A stretch of DNA of 64,000 nucleotides from Desulfuromonadaceae bacterium (GTDB lineage: Bacteria; Desulfobacterota; Desulfuromonadia; Desulfuromonadales; JAHYIW01), in contig JAHYIW010000004.1 of the NCBI GenBank assembly GCA_019429445.1, positions 1 to 64,000 of the forward strand, read 5' to 3'. This document shows, one piece after another, positions 1 through 8,578 of the stretch. Under the pieces are notes generated by a model, which saw only the letters and a list, made by a program, of their open reading frames with translations, ran no database searches and was not told the DNA's origin. The number at the start of each line of letters is the position of its first letter. Position 1 is the stretch's first letter. A program made the translations under genes and the position numbers.

Positions 1-19
1 AAAAAAACAAATCAGCCAG

Positions 20-991
20 CTATATTAAAAAAAAATCACGAATCAGATAACCGTTGTAGACGAGATATGAGCAGACCAAAAGAGCCCCGCCCCAACGATT
101 AATGCGCCCCACTCTTCGATAACGATAACCGAAAACAAAGATCGATAAAGTCAAGACGGCCATCATCAGCAGGTCGCGAGAAATAACGACCGGTTCAACG
201 CTCATCGGTTGAATCGTACCAGCAATACCGACCACCGCCAGGGTGTTAAAAAGATTCGAGCCGAGAACATTCCCCAGCGCGATGTCATGGGCCCCTTTGC
301 GAGTTGCGATGATAGCCGAAGCCAGCTCCGGCAGCGACGTTCCGACCGCAACGATAGTCAAGCCGATCAACAGGTCGCTGACACCAAAACCCCGGGCGAT
401 CGCAACCGCTCCCCAGACCAGGATGCGCGAACTTACAACAAGGAGAGTCAGACCGACAACCAACCGCAAAAGTGCGCGGTTAAACGGCATGGCGTGGATA
501 TCGATATCGAGCGCCATTTCACTCCCCATGACTTCCTCATTATTTTTTACCCCTTGCCAGATCGTCCAGCCCATCACGACGGCGAAGACGCAAAGAAGAA
601 CCACCCCTTCTATCCGGGTAATTTCACCATCCCAGAGCTGAAAACCGGCCAGCGCCGTCACAACAGTGAGGAGTGGCAGCTCTTTGCGTAATACCTTGGA
701 CTGCACAACAATCGGACTGATCAGAGCGGTCAGTCCCAGAACCAGAGCGATATTTGCGATATTTGACCCATAAGCGTTACCGAGGGCGATGCCGGGGTTC
801 CCCTGTGATGCGGCCAGTGCCGAAACGACCATCTCCGGGGCAGAAGTTCCAAAACCGACAATGACCATACCAATCAAAAGCGGTGGCATGCCAAAATGGT
901 CAGCGGTCGCTGAAGCGCCTTCGATAAAACGATCAGCACTCCAGATCAAAAGTATCAGTCCTGAAATAACAGCGAAAAATGAGAGCAACAT
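20..991 (-). CDS. Sodium/calcium antiporter (CaCA family, YrbG-like)
   Basis: An inner-membrane cation exchanger of 323 residues, the usual length for bacterial CaCA proteins. It shows the two alpha-repeats of the family: GFGTSAPE at about 46-53 followed by GNAYGSNIAN at 71-80, and GTSLPE at 217-222 followed by GNVLGSNLFN at 240-249. The acidic residues of these repeats bind the ion. About ten hydrophobic segments flank a short charged loop at about 150-165, which separates the two halves. It exports Ca2+ (or another divalent ion) against Na+ or H+; the exact ions cannot be read from the sequence. It stands alone, downstream of the 1130-1816 lipoprotein gene and separated from it by a terminator. 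Confidence 0.9.
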   Translation of the reverse strand: MLLSFFAVISGLILLIWSADRFIEGASATADHFGMPPLLIGMVIVGFGTSAPEMVVSALAASQGNPGIALGNAYGSNIANIALVLGLTALISPIVVQSKVLRKELPLLTVVTALAGFQLWDGEITRIEGVVLLCVFAVVMGWTIWQGVKNNEEVMGSEMALDIDIHAMPFNRALLRLVVGLTLLVVSSRILVWGAVAIARGFGVSDLLIGLTIVAVGTSLPELASAIIATRKGAHDIALGNVLGSNLFNTLAVVGIAGTIQPMSVEPVVISRDLLMMAVLTLSIFVFGYRYRRVGRINRWGGALLVCSYLVYNGYLIRDFFLI

Positions 992-1070
992 AAGAGTTGT
1001 GAACCTTGGAGCCTTTTGTAAAGGGTTTCGTGTAAGATTATTTTACTGAAACCGATCGTTTAAAGACCAA

Positions 1071-1104
1071 AAAGACCGGTCCGCGTTGCGCTGACCGGTC
1101 TTTT
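1071..1104 (-). terminator. Hairpin terminator after the 1130-1816 lipoprotein gene
   Basis: AAGACCGGT and ACCGGTCTT arms close a 13-base loop. A-rich DNA on one side and a T run on the other mean it could work in either direction. It separates the lipoprotein gene from the antiporter gene. Confidence 0.6.
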
Positions 1105-1129
1105 CTCCTATCAGACAAAAGAGCAGAGA

Positions 1130-1816
1130 TCAGAGCGATTTAAACATCTTTTCCAGCGAAGTGGTGTAGCTGTCTGTCCACTCATTGATTGTCTCTTTAT
1201 TGACCGCCTTGATACCGAGCCCCCCTAAAACTTTTTTCCCGACCATATCGATACGACGGTAGAAAATTTTATCCCCATTTTTATCCCAGAAGGAGACGAT
1301 ATTTTTTGTTTTTGCCCGGGTAAGCGGCACAAAACCTCCCGTTGCCTGGGTCCATTCGGAGAAGACCAGAACAACAGCGTCAACTTTCAGCGTTTTGCAG
1401 AGCTCACGAGCCTTTTCCGGAGTAATATCCCCTTTTTTGAAACCGGGGCCAAACAACGGCATCTCTTTTTTAGTGATGATTGGCGAATAGACCGAAACCT
1501 TGATATCTTCAGCCGCTTTACGGTATCCCTTGCTGGTGATAAACGTTTTAACGGCAACAACCTGCCAATGTTCAGACAAGGTTTTTTCGGTGACGGCCAG
1601 CATCTTTGCAGTCGCTCCCTGCATCAACGATGAAACAGAGTGACCACCGACACTATTCGAATCGACCGACCCCCCCCAATCACTGATGGCCAGCGAAACG
1701 ACGGCAACCTGCTTCAGTTCAGGATTCCCTTTAAGATTCGCCTTAACAGCCCCGGCACAGCCGGTAAGCAGTAGTAAAAACATCAGAAATACGACAAGAG
1801 ACAAGCGTTGCTGCAT
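1130..1816 (-). CDS. Putative lipoprotein of unknown function
   Basis: A 228-residue protein with a signal peptide ending in the lipobox LLTGC (Cys20), so it is probably a lipid-anchored periplasmic protein. I prefer the ATG at 1816 because a GGAGG sits 8 bases upstream; an in-frame start 15 bases earlier has no such support. The mature part alternates short beta-like stretches (KQVAVVSLAIS, VDAVVLVFSEW) with helices, loosely like CsgG-type or other envelope lipoproteins, but I do not recognise a family. It follows the RND gene after a 104-base gap and could be co-transcribed with it or have its own promoter. Confidence 0.75.
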   Translation of the reverse strand: MQQRLSLVVFLMFLLLLTGCAGAVKANLKGNPELKQVAVVSLAISDWGGSVDSNSVGGHSVSSLMQGATAKMLAVTEKTLSEHWQVVAVKTFITSKGYRKAAEDIKVSVYSPIITKKEMPLFGPGFKKGDITPEKARELCKTLKVDAVVLVFSEWTQATGGFVPLTRAKTKNIVSFWDKNGDKIFYRRIDMVGKKVLGGLGIKAVNKETINEWTDSYTTSLEKMFKSL

Positions 1817-1920
1817 GATTGAAACCTCCATATCAGTATTAGATTAAATTTAATGTGATGATTCTGCCAAATCAGCAACGATTAAGCAAGGTTTTGTTGG
1901 TCTTAATATATGCTCCTCCC

Positions 1921-4245
1921 CTACCTCTTTTTTTCTTTTTTCAGCAGAAAACAGGCGAGAGCCGGTAAAAGCAGTATAGCGCCAAGCATGTTGACCAAAA
2001 ACATAAACGTCAGCAGAATTCCCATATCTGCCTGAAACTTAAGCGGGGAGAAGATCCAGGTTGAAACGCCGATCGCAAGAGTGACGCCGGTAAAAACTAC
2101 ACCATTTCCGGTGATCGCCAGCGTATGCAGATAGGCTTGCTGTAATGATTGTCCCTGAATCAGATAACTGCGCAGGCGGCTGAAGATGTAGATACCGTAA
2201 TCGACTCCGACCCCAACGCCCAGGGCGACCACAGGCAAGGTGGAGACTTTTAAGCCGATTTGAAAGATGCTCATTAACGCATAGGCGAGAAGAGAGACGA
2301 GTGCTAGAGGGATTACAATACAAAGAACCGAACGAACCGAACGGAATTCATAAAAACAGAGCAGGATAACAGCGCTGAAGACATAGAGCAGAATCGGGAA
2401 CTGGGCTGCCGAGACCTCCTCATTGGTCGCGGCCATAACCCCGACATTGCCGGTTGCCAGTCTGAATTTCACATTCTCTGTGGCTGTGGTTTCCCGGTAA
2501 TTTTTAACTTCGGATACAATCTTTGCGATGGTTTCAGCCTTGTGATCTTTGGTAAAGATCATCACCGGCATAACGCTGCAGTCGGAATTAAGCAGACCAC
2601 TGCTGGTCGGAACATAACCGACAGCCTGGACCATGGTCGATTGATTACGCGGCAAAACCCGCCATTTCAGACTCCCCTCGTTCCAGCCGGAATTGATCAC
2701 CTTGGCAATTCCCGGGAGGGTAATGACCGATTGCACCCCTGCAACATTATTCATATGCCAGGCAAAACGATCGATCGCCGTCATGATGTCGAAATCGACA
2801 CAACCGTCAGTTTTGGTTTCAACAATCACCGTGATCACATCGACACCGATAGAGAAATGTTCGGTCACAACAGCACTATCGAGATTGTATCGGGAATCAG
2901 ACCGCAGCTCGGGGACGCCGCGATGCATGTCGCCTATTCTCACATCCGACCCCTTCCAGAGTCCGAACCCGAAGAGAATGACGGCAACAGTCAGAATAAT
3001 CATGGCAGGCTTCGGCTCGGCGGCCTGCTCGAAGAAACGCCAGAAAGGTCTCAAGAGACTGATCTGCTGATCGACACGCCGCTGGTAACGGTTGCCGGTC
3101 CGCACGTAAGAGAGGAGAATCGGCAAAAGGACGAGATTGGTCATAATAATAACGGCAACCCCGAGACTGGCGGTCACCGCCATCTCCTGAATCACTCTGA
3201 TATCGATCAGATAAATCGTCACAAAACCGATGGTATCACTGGCCAGTGCAATAAAACCGGGGATCAGCAGCTGGCGAAAGCTCGCTTTGGCCGCGCTGAG
3301 TCGATCGGCGCCAGCACGCACTTCTGCCGTATTGGCAGTGATCATCTGCACAGCATGACTGACACCGATGGCAAAAATCAAAAACGGGACCAGCAGCCCC
3401 ATCGGGTCGATGCCGTAACCGAGCAGCGGGAGCAGTCCGAGTTGCCAGATAACAGCAATCAGTGAACAGCTCAAAGGGATCAGGCTGAGAAGATAGGAAC
3501 GGGTATACAAAAAAACCAGTAAAGACGTAATAACAAAAGCGACAAAGAAAAACAGGATCACGCGTTTTGCTCCATCAGCAATATCACCGATAACTTTGGC
3601 AAAACCTATGATATGAACGCTCACCTCATCGCTCTGGTATTTATCGCGAATCTTCTCTTCGAGCAGGTCTGAAACTTTAATAAAATCGAGCTTTTCACCA
3701 CTGCTCGGGTCGATTTCCAACAGTTGCGCACTGATCACTGCTCCACTGAAATCGTTGGCCACCAATCGACCGACAATCCCGGCCTTAAGGATATTTTTCC
3801 GAACTATTTCCAACCCCTCGGCCGTCGGTTCAAAATCTGCCGGAATAACATTGCCGCCGGCGATCCCGTCTTCAACAACTTCGGTAAACCTGACATTCGG
3901 AGTAAAGAGCGAAGTGACCTGCGCGCGGTCGACTCCCGGGAGGAAGAAGACATCATCGGTCGCTTTCTGCAGCGTCTCAAAAAACTCCGGAGTAAAGATA
4001 TCGCCCTGTTTTGTCATCAGGGCGATTAAAACCCGATTTGCACCGCCGAACTCTTTTTGATGCTCAACATAGGTCTGCATGTATTCATGTTCGAGAGGGA
4101 GCAGTTTGCTGAATCCGGCATCAATGCGCAGATTGGTAACGGAATAAGCCATCAGCAGCGTCATCAGAATAAAAAACCCGAGGAACAGACGGCGATTATT
4201 AAAAACGACCCTTTCAAGGCTCGATATCAAAATATCCAATTTCAT
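1921..4245 (-). CDS. RND/MMPL-family lipid or hydrophobe exporter
   Basis: A 774-residue protein with the RND layout: one N-terminal membrane helix (about 18-38), a large periplasmic loop, five clustered helices (about 225-385), then the same pattern repeated and a final helix bundle (about 615-770). A GVDYGIYIFSR stretch in the second bundle carries the membrane Asp typical of proton-coupled RND proteins. The length and lack of a partner adaptor gene point to the MMPL/HpnN-like 'predicted exporter' branch rather than to HAE1 drug pumps. It starts at an ATG behind AGGAGATC, 17 bases after the YCF48-like gene, so the two are translationally close. Context (lipase, DUF1302, DUF1329) suggests a lipid-like substrate; that is inference. 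Confidence 0.85.
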   Translation of the reverse strand: MKLDILISSLERVVFNNRRLFLGFFILMTLLMAYSVTNLRIDAGFSKLLPLEHEYMQTYVEHQKEFGGANRVLIALMTKQGDIFTPEFFETLQKATDDVFFLPGVDRAQVTSLFTPNVRFTEVVEDGIAGGNVIPADFEPTAEGLEIVRKNILKAGIVGRLVANDFSGAVISAQLLEIDPSSGEKLDFIKVSDLLEEKIRDKYQSDEVSVHIIGFAKVIGDIADGAKRVILFFFVAFVITSLLVFLYTRSYLLSLIPLSCSLIAVIWQLGLLPLLGYGIDPMGLLVPFLIFAIGVSHAVQMITANTAEVRAGADRLSAAKASFRQLLIPGFIALASDTIGFVTIYLIDIRVIQEMAVTASLGVAVIIMTNLVLLPILLSYVRTGNRYQRRVDQQISLLRPFWRFFEQAAEPKPAMIILTVAVILFGFGLWKGSDVRIGDMHRGVPELRSDSRYNLDSAVVTEHFSIGVDVITVIVETKTDGCVDFDIMTAIDRFAWHMNNVAGVQSVITLPGIAKVINSGWNEGSLKWRVLPRNQSTMVQAVGYVPTSSGLLNSDCSVMPVMIFTKDHKAETIAKIVSEVKNYRETTATENVKFRLATGNVGVMAATNEEVSAAQFPILLYVFSAVILLCFYEFRSVRSVLCIVIPLALVSLLAYALMSIFQIGLKVSTLPVVALGVGVGVDYGIYIFSRLRSYLIQGQSLQQAYLHTLAITGNGVVFTGVTLAIGVSTWIFSPLKFQADMGILLTFMFLVNMLGAILLLPALACFLLKKEKKR

Positions 4246-4262
4246 AAAGATCTCCTGCCCCC

Positions 4263-5234
4263 TTATTTATCTGAAAGCAGACTGGTTTGTGAAAATCTGG
4301 CAACGCCGAAGTCTCCTACGGCAACAATAGCGCCGTCAGCGCTCTGAAGTAAGCTGCTGTAGCCCCGGCGTTCAGGATCTTGTTGCAGCTCAAAACTCTG
4401 GCCATCGTCATCACTGACGAGAAGAACTCCGGCCATTCCGGCGATAACGATCCTCCCGTCATTCAAACGCAGACCGGCGGTCAGACTCGCTTCCGTTACT
4501 GTTTCTATCTGTTCCCAGGTTTCACCAGCATCCTCTGAACGAAACAGATGACCGCGTAATCCATACAGCAGCAATCGGTCACCGGCTATAGGCAAAATAC
4601 CAAAAAATGATCCATTGTAATCAGGCGTCAAACTGATCCAGTTTTCCCCGTCATCATCAGAACGGTAAGCAAGCCCCGCTTCTGCAGCAATAAACAGGCT
4701 GTCACCAATTTTTAAAATTTTATTCAGATGTAAATCATCTTCACTGATAAATCTCTTTGACCAGCTGTTTCCGGCATCGAACGTCTCCAGAAACAGACCG
4801 TAAGCGCCAATTGCAAAGCCGTGTTGCTGATCGAGAAAATAGAGATCGAGCAGAGGCGTCTCGGCTTCGATATCTTCATAGAGAAGCTCCCAACTCACCC
4901 CGCCATTTCGTGTGCGTAAAATGACCTGATCATGACCAACCGCAAAGCCATGCAGACGGTCTGTAAAATAGACGCCGGTTAAAGTGGTCCTGGTCGGAAC
5001 CTGTTGTTGTTGCCAGCTGTTGCCGTTATCCTCACTGATCAGGATATGTCCACGCTCTCCCACAGCAATAAGCGCACTTTCTGCACGTTTCATATCAAGA
5101 AGCAGGGAGTGCGTTGCAAGGGGTGCAATGACCGAATTTTCATCCTCTGTCGCACAAGAGACAGAATAACAGGAGACGAAAAAGATCAGAAAAATGATCA
5201 GTTTAAAGCTGTATTGAGATAAATAATTTTTCAT
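4263..5234 (-). CDS. YCF48/HCF136-like beta-propeller protein, exported
   Basis: About 323 residues with an N-terminal signal peptide and repeated blades of the BNR/YCF48 type: SEDNGNSW, TRNGGVSWE, FDAGNSW, SDDDGENW, SEDAGETW, SDDDGQSF. These Asp-x-Gly-x-x-Trp turns mark a propeller of six or seven blades in the periplasm. Family members outside photosynthesis commonly lie next to RND exporters and DUF1302/DUF1329 genes, where the propeller may act as a scaffold (inference). I chose the ATG at 5234; a GTG at 5249 is in frame and possible. A terminator-like hairpin lies between this gene and the upstream DUF1329 gene. Confidence 0.85.
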   Translation of the reverse strand: MKNYLSQYSFKLIIFLIFFVSCYSVSCATEDENSVIAPLATHSLLLDMKRAESALIAVGERGHILISEDNGNSWQQQQVPTRTTLTGVYFTDRLHGFAVGHDQVILRTRNGGVSWELLYEDIEAETPLLDLYFLDQQHGFAIGAYGLFLETFDAGNSWSKRFISEDDLHLNKILKIGDSLFIAAEAGLAYRSDDDGENWISLTPDYNGSFFGILPIAGDRLLLYGLRGHLFRSEDAGETWEQIETVTEASLTAGLRLNDGRIVIAGMAGVLLVSDDDGQSFELQQDPERRGYSSLLQSADGAIVAVGDFGVARFSQTSLLSDK

Positions 5235-5263
5235 AATCGACCATCTCACAGTGTGTCCTGATT

Positions 5264-5297
5264 AAAAAAAACGGTCGAGCCGATACCGACCCGACCG
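5264..5297 (-). terminator. Intra-cluster hairpin between DUF1329 and YCF48-like genes
   Basis: On the minus strand CGGTCG and CGACCG arms enclose 14 bases and are followed by a run of eight T, as in an intrinsic terminator. It lies 35 bases after the DUF1329 stop and 30 bases before the YCF48-like start, so it probably lowers or separates expression of the YCF48-RND pair. Confidence 0.6.
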
Positions 5298-5331
5298 CAA
5301 AAAAGCAAACAAAACAGTGATTATTTAATGT

Positions 5332-6693
5332 TCAACGATGTCCAGATCGACGCAGATCCCCGGGTGAAAAATCATTGAGGGTCCGCTTGATGTCAAAATT
5401 ATACATGCTGCTTTCATTATCCAGCCCGATTGCGATATAACGACCGGTTTGCAGATCGGTGTGAACTTCAAGGGTTGTCCAGAAGGTCGGCACCTCATAA
5501 TAGTTGATCGAATGCCCTTCTGATACCCGCCACAATTGATCCCGGTTGTCATAGATATCGACAGCGACGATCTGCCAGCTATCCTCATCAATATAGAAAG
5601 TGCGCCGTTTATAGAGGTGTCTCTCCCCGTCTTTTAATGTCGCGTCGACAATCCAGACCCGGTGCAGCTCATAGCGCAGATAGTCCGGGTTGAGGTGCAA
5701 AGGGGTCAGAATATCTTTGTATTTGAGCTTGTCGCTATGCAGCGTGTAAGAGTTATAAGGGACATAAATCTCTTTTTTGCCGACCAGTTCCCAATTATAG
5801 CGGTCCGTGGCACCGTTAAACATATCGAACTGGTCATTGGTCCGAATCCCGTCGGAAGCGGTACCGGGATTGTCGTAGGAGACGTTTGGTGCTCTTCTGA
5901 CTCGTCTCTGCCCGGAGTTATAGACCCAGGCGGCGCGCGGTTCCTTGATCTGATCGAGAGTTTCATGAACAAGAAGAATATTGCCGGCCAAGCGTGCCGG
6001 CGCGGTGACAACCTGCTTGAAAAGAAGGATTTTGTTATCGAGCTCCTTTTCGGTTATCCCCGCCTTGCTGTAGACAAGATTGAATTCGTCGTCAAACTTG
6101 ACCAGGGTGTAGTCGCCACCACGAGTCAATGCCGCCTGGGCGATTTGGCGTGACGCCATATCACCGCGATAGCGCAGCAAGTGATTCCAGATCACTTCGA
6201 TCCCTGATTTTGGAATCGGAAACGGAATACCGTTGACGGTCCCTGTAACGCCGTCACCGTTATTAACCAGCTCGGCCGTCGCAGCGACCTTGCGGGTGGC
6301 GTCATAAATCCGTTGGGGGGATGATGCACTCCGCCGGGTCGGATAGACGTTCATCTTGAAAGTCGGATAAGCCTTCAGCATCGCCTGATGACCGACCGTC
6401 AATTTATCAGAATATTTTTCCAGATTCTCATTGGTAATGCTGAATTCGATCTTGTCCGCTGCAAAAGGATCCTGGTGATGATCCCCTTTTTTATAACCGG
6501 CAAGCGGGGTGGTAATCCCCCCGGTCCACGCGGGGATCGTCCCGTCGGCATTCGCGGCTTGTTCAGCACCGATCGGTGTCAGATCCTTTCCGAGCCGGGC
6601 AATCTCTTCCGGCGTCAATTTCGCCCAGCAGACGGACGCGATGCCGACAAACAGCAGAGTCGCTCCGAGAGTTATATTTTTTTTCAGACGCAT
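5332..6693 (-). CDS. DUF1329-family periplasmic/outer-membrane-associated protein
   Basis: A 453-residue protein with a cleavable signal peptide (MRLKKNITLGATLLFVGIAS, predicted cut near CWA-KL). The mature start KLTPEEIARLGKDLTPIGAEQAANADGTIP-type sequence, the WTGG motif near 58-61 and the later YVPYNSY and RRTFYIDEDSW blocks are typical of DUF1329 proteins, which resemble LolB/outer-membrane lipoprotein-sorting folds. The length matches the family. It starts at an ATG with AGGGGAAT upstream, 17 bases after the DUF1302 gene. DUF1329 and DUF1302 genes nearly always occur together; the pair is thought to handle hydrophobic substrates at the outer membrane. No biochemical role can be read from the sequence. 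Confidence 0.88.
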   Translation of the reverse strand: MRLKKNITLGATLLFVGIASVCWAKLTPEEIARLGKDLTPIGAEQAANADGTIPAWTGGITTPLAGYKKGDHHQDPFAADKIEFSITNENLEKYSDKLTVGHQAMLKAYPTFKMNVYPTRRSASSPQRIYDATRKVAATAELVNNGDGVTGTVNGIPFPIPKSGIEVIWNHLLRYRGDMASRQIAQAALTRGGDYTLVKFDDEFNLVYSKAGITEKELDNKILLFKQVVTAPARLAGNILLVHETLDQIKEPRAAWVYNSGQRRVRRAPNVSYDNPGTASDGIRTNDQFDMFNGATDRYNWELVGKKEIYVPYNSYTLHSDKLKYKDILTPLHLNPDYLRYELHRVWIVDATLKDGERHLYKRRTFYIDEDSWQIVAVDIYDNRDQLWRVSEGHSINYYEVPTFWTTLEVHTDLQTGRYIAIGLDNESSMYNFDIKRTLNDFSPGDLRRSGHR

Positions 6694-6710
6694 AGTAATT
6701 CCCCTATCGT

Positions 6711-8519
6711 TTAGAATGAGTATTTGATGTTGGCGGCAACAATATCACGATCATTGAGCAGGTTGTACCGTCCGGCGCCGAAGAAATTGGTGTAGCTCAA
6801 GTCGGCGGTCCAGCTGTTGAGATAGTTGGCGCCAATCCCCACCGTGACCGCCATGCGCCCTTCGATGAAGTTGCCACCGGGTCCGGGGCTGATGCCGTTG
6901 ACGTCGTGCTGCCAGGCGACCCGTGGAGAAAGAGTGACCGCGCCAATGGCGTTGTCATAGTCGAGTCGCGTCGCCAGACGATATCCCCAGGAGGTGGCGT
7001 CGGCAAAAGCGTCAGCTGGCTCAATTTCACCAAAATGCAAGGCCGCCAGATTGGCATTACCGCTGATGGGGGTTCCGGGGCCATTCAGACGCAGTTTATC
7101 TTTGTCCGGCATATCGTTGACATGGGTAATGCCGACTTCACCGATCAGAACAAACTGACTCGCTCCAAAAGTGGGGCCTAACAGTTTCGTCGCCGTAGAT
7201 TGAACCTGCACAACGTCCCGTTTGATATAACCGGGGACCACCGATTCAAAGGGGATCAACCCCAACTGACCATAGGTGGCAAGCGGGGCGGCACCAGTGT
7301 TTCCCGGGCTGAGATTATCCTGAGCACCGAGCGCCGCAAACAGAATTTCAATATCATCGATCTGTAACGGCATATCCTGCCGATAGGAGACTTCTCCCTG
7401 CAGGGCGATTCCTGACCCTTTTAACTGGGTGTTGAAACTGATGCCGTAGAGTTTGATATCTTCGGGATAACTGACAAAATAACTGGCTGTCTCTGCATAA
7501 GTACGCCCTTGCGGGTCGACTCCGGCGGCAGCGGCGGCCGTGCCGGTGCGGGCGTTGATAATCGGCAGACGACTGTGATAATTAATGAAGTAAAATCCGA
7601 ATTCGGTCTCATTGAGCGCTGGTGTATAGACCCGCAAAGCTAATCCATACTGGCCGTCATCGGAGGCTTCCTGGGTTGCGGATCGACCGACGACAGCACC
7701 CGTAGACGCCGGGACCGTATCAGGGACCCCTCCCCAACCGAGCATGACCCGACTCCCCCCCTCGCCGACAAAATCGTTGGTACTCCAATACGATCCGGGA
7801 GGATCGATAACCGTCTCCTCCCAATCGTAGAGGTAGAAACCTTCCAGAGTGGTGTTCGCTGTCGCTCCGATCGAACCCCAGATCATCCCTTCCGGTATTA
7901 AAGCTTCTTTCAACTCAGCCCCCGGCAGACGAATCGCACTGACATTGACCGGATTGATGCTGTTGATACTGTTCTGGATAAAAGTGCTCTCACCCCAACT
8001 GACAACCTGATCGCCGACCCGAAACTGCATCGGTATCGAACCGGCATTAAAGGATGCGTGGATATAAGCATCGAGCAGATCGGTGGAGCTGCCAACCAGA
8101 TCTTTAGCCTCAGAGGTCAAGGGTGCTTTATCGCGATCACCCTTCTCATTTTCGTAATCATAAAATGTCGTGCCGCGCAGAAAAAGTCCGACGCTGCGAT
8201 AGTTCACCGCCAGATCAGAGGTCAGTTTGGCGACATTACTGATCAGCCCCTTACCATAATTAAGATTACCGTCATCAAAGTTGACCGAACGCGCCGTTCC
8301 ACCGGCGGCTGTGCCGATCAGCTTAGAACTCTGATTCTGCACCCGCCACGTCGCCCCGTACGAGAGGGTCGAATCGAGGCTGCCGGTGATCTCCCCTGCT
8401 TCGAACTGAAATGCTGCCGCAGAAGAGACCACTAAAGTTGAAAGAATCAAAACAGACAGGACAAATCCACCGACCGGTGAGCCGTAGCTCCAGAATTTTT
8501 TAATCGTTTGCTTCATCAT
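6711..8519 (-). CDS. DUF1302-family outer-membrane barrel-like protein
   Basis: About 602 residues with a signal peptide (hydrophobic VGGFVLSVLILSTLVVSSAAA) followed by a chain of alternating amphipathic strands and a C-terminal aromatic residue (NIKYSF), as in outer-membrane beta-barrels. The mature N-terminus (FEAGEITGSLDSTLSYGATWRV) and DQVVSWGESTFIQNSINSINPV block are hallmarks of DUF1302. I chose the ATG at 8519 with AAAGGGGTG upstream; a longer in-frame start at 8567 would bury the signal peptide. It lies between the lipase and DUF1329 genes and is probably the pore or channel of the module (inference). Confidence 0.87.
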   Translation of the reverse strand: MMKQTIKKFWSYGSPVGGFVLSVLILSTLVVSSAAAFQFEAGEITGSLDSTLSYGATWRVQNQSSKLIGTAAGGTARSVNFDDGNLNYGKGLISNVAKLTSDLAVNYRSVGLFLRGTTFYDYENEKGDRDKAPLTSEAKDLVGSSTDLLDAYIHASFNAGSIPMQFRVGDQVVSWGESTFIQNSINSINPVNVSAIRLPGAELKEALIPEGMIWGSIGATANTTLEGFYLYDWEETVIDPPGSYWSTNDFVGEGGSRVMLGWGGVPDTVPASTGAVVGRSATQEASDDGQYGLALRVYTPALNETEFGFYFINYHSRLPIINARTGTAAAAAGVDPQGRTYAETASYFVSYPEDIKLYGISFNTQLKGSGIALQGEVSYRQDMPLQIDDIEILFAALGAQDNLSPGNTGAAPLATYGQLGLIPFESVVPGYIKRDVVQVQSTATKLLGPTFGASQFVLIGEVGITHVNDMPDKDKLRLNGPGTPISGNANLAALHFGEIEPADAFADATSWGYRLATRLDYDNAIGAVTLSPRVAWQHDVNGISPGPGGNFIEGRMAVTVGIGANYLNSWTADLSYTNFFGAGRYNLLNDRDIVAANIKYSF

Positions 8520-8578
8520 AGTCACCCCTTTGGGCAATAAAGATCGTTGAGATATCGCTCTGATCACGAATCTACCCC

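Noticed and set aside
2542-3465. Long plus-strand frame inside the RND gene
   Set aside because: Antisense shadow of the RND coding sequence; no ribosome site, no domain.
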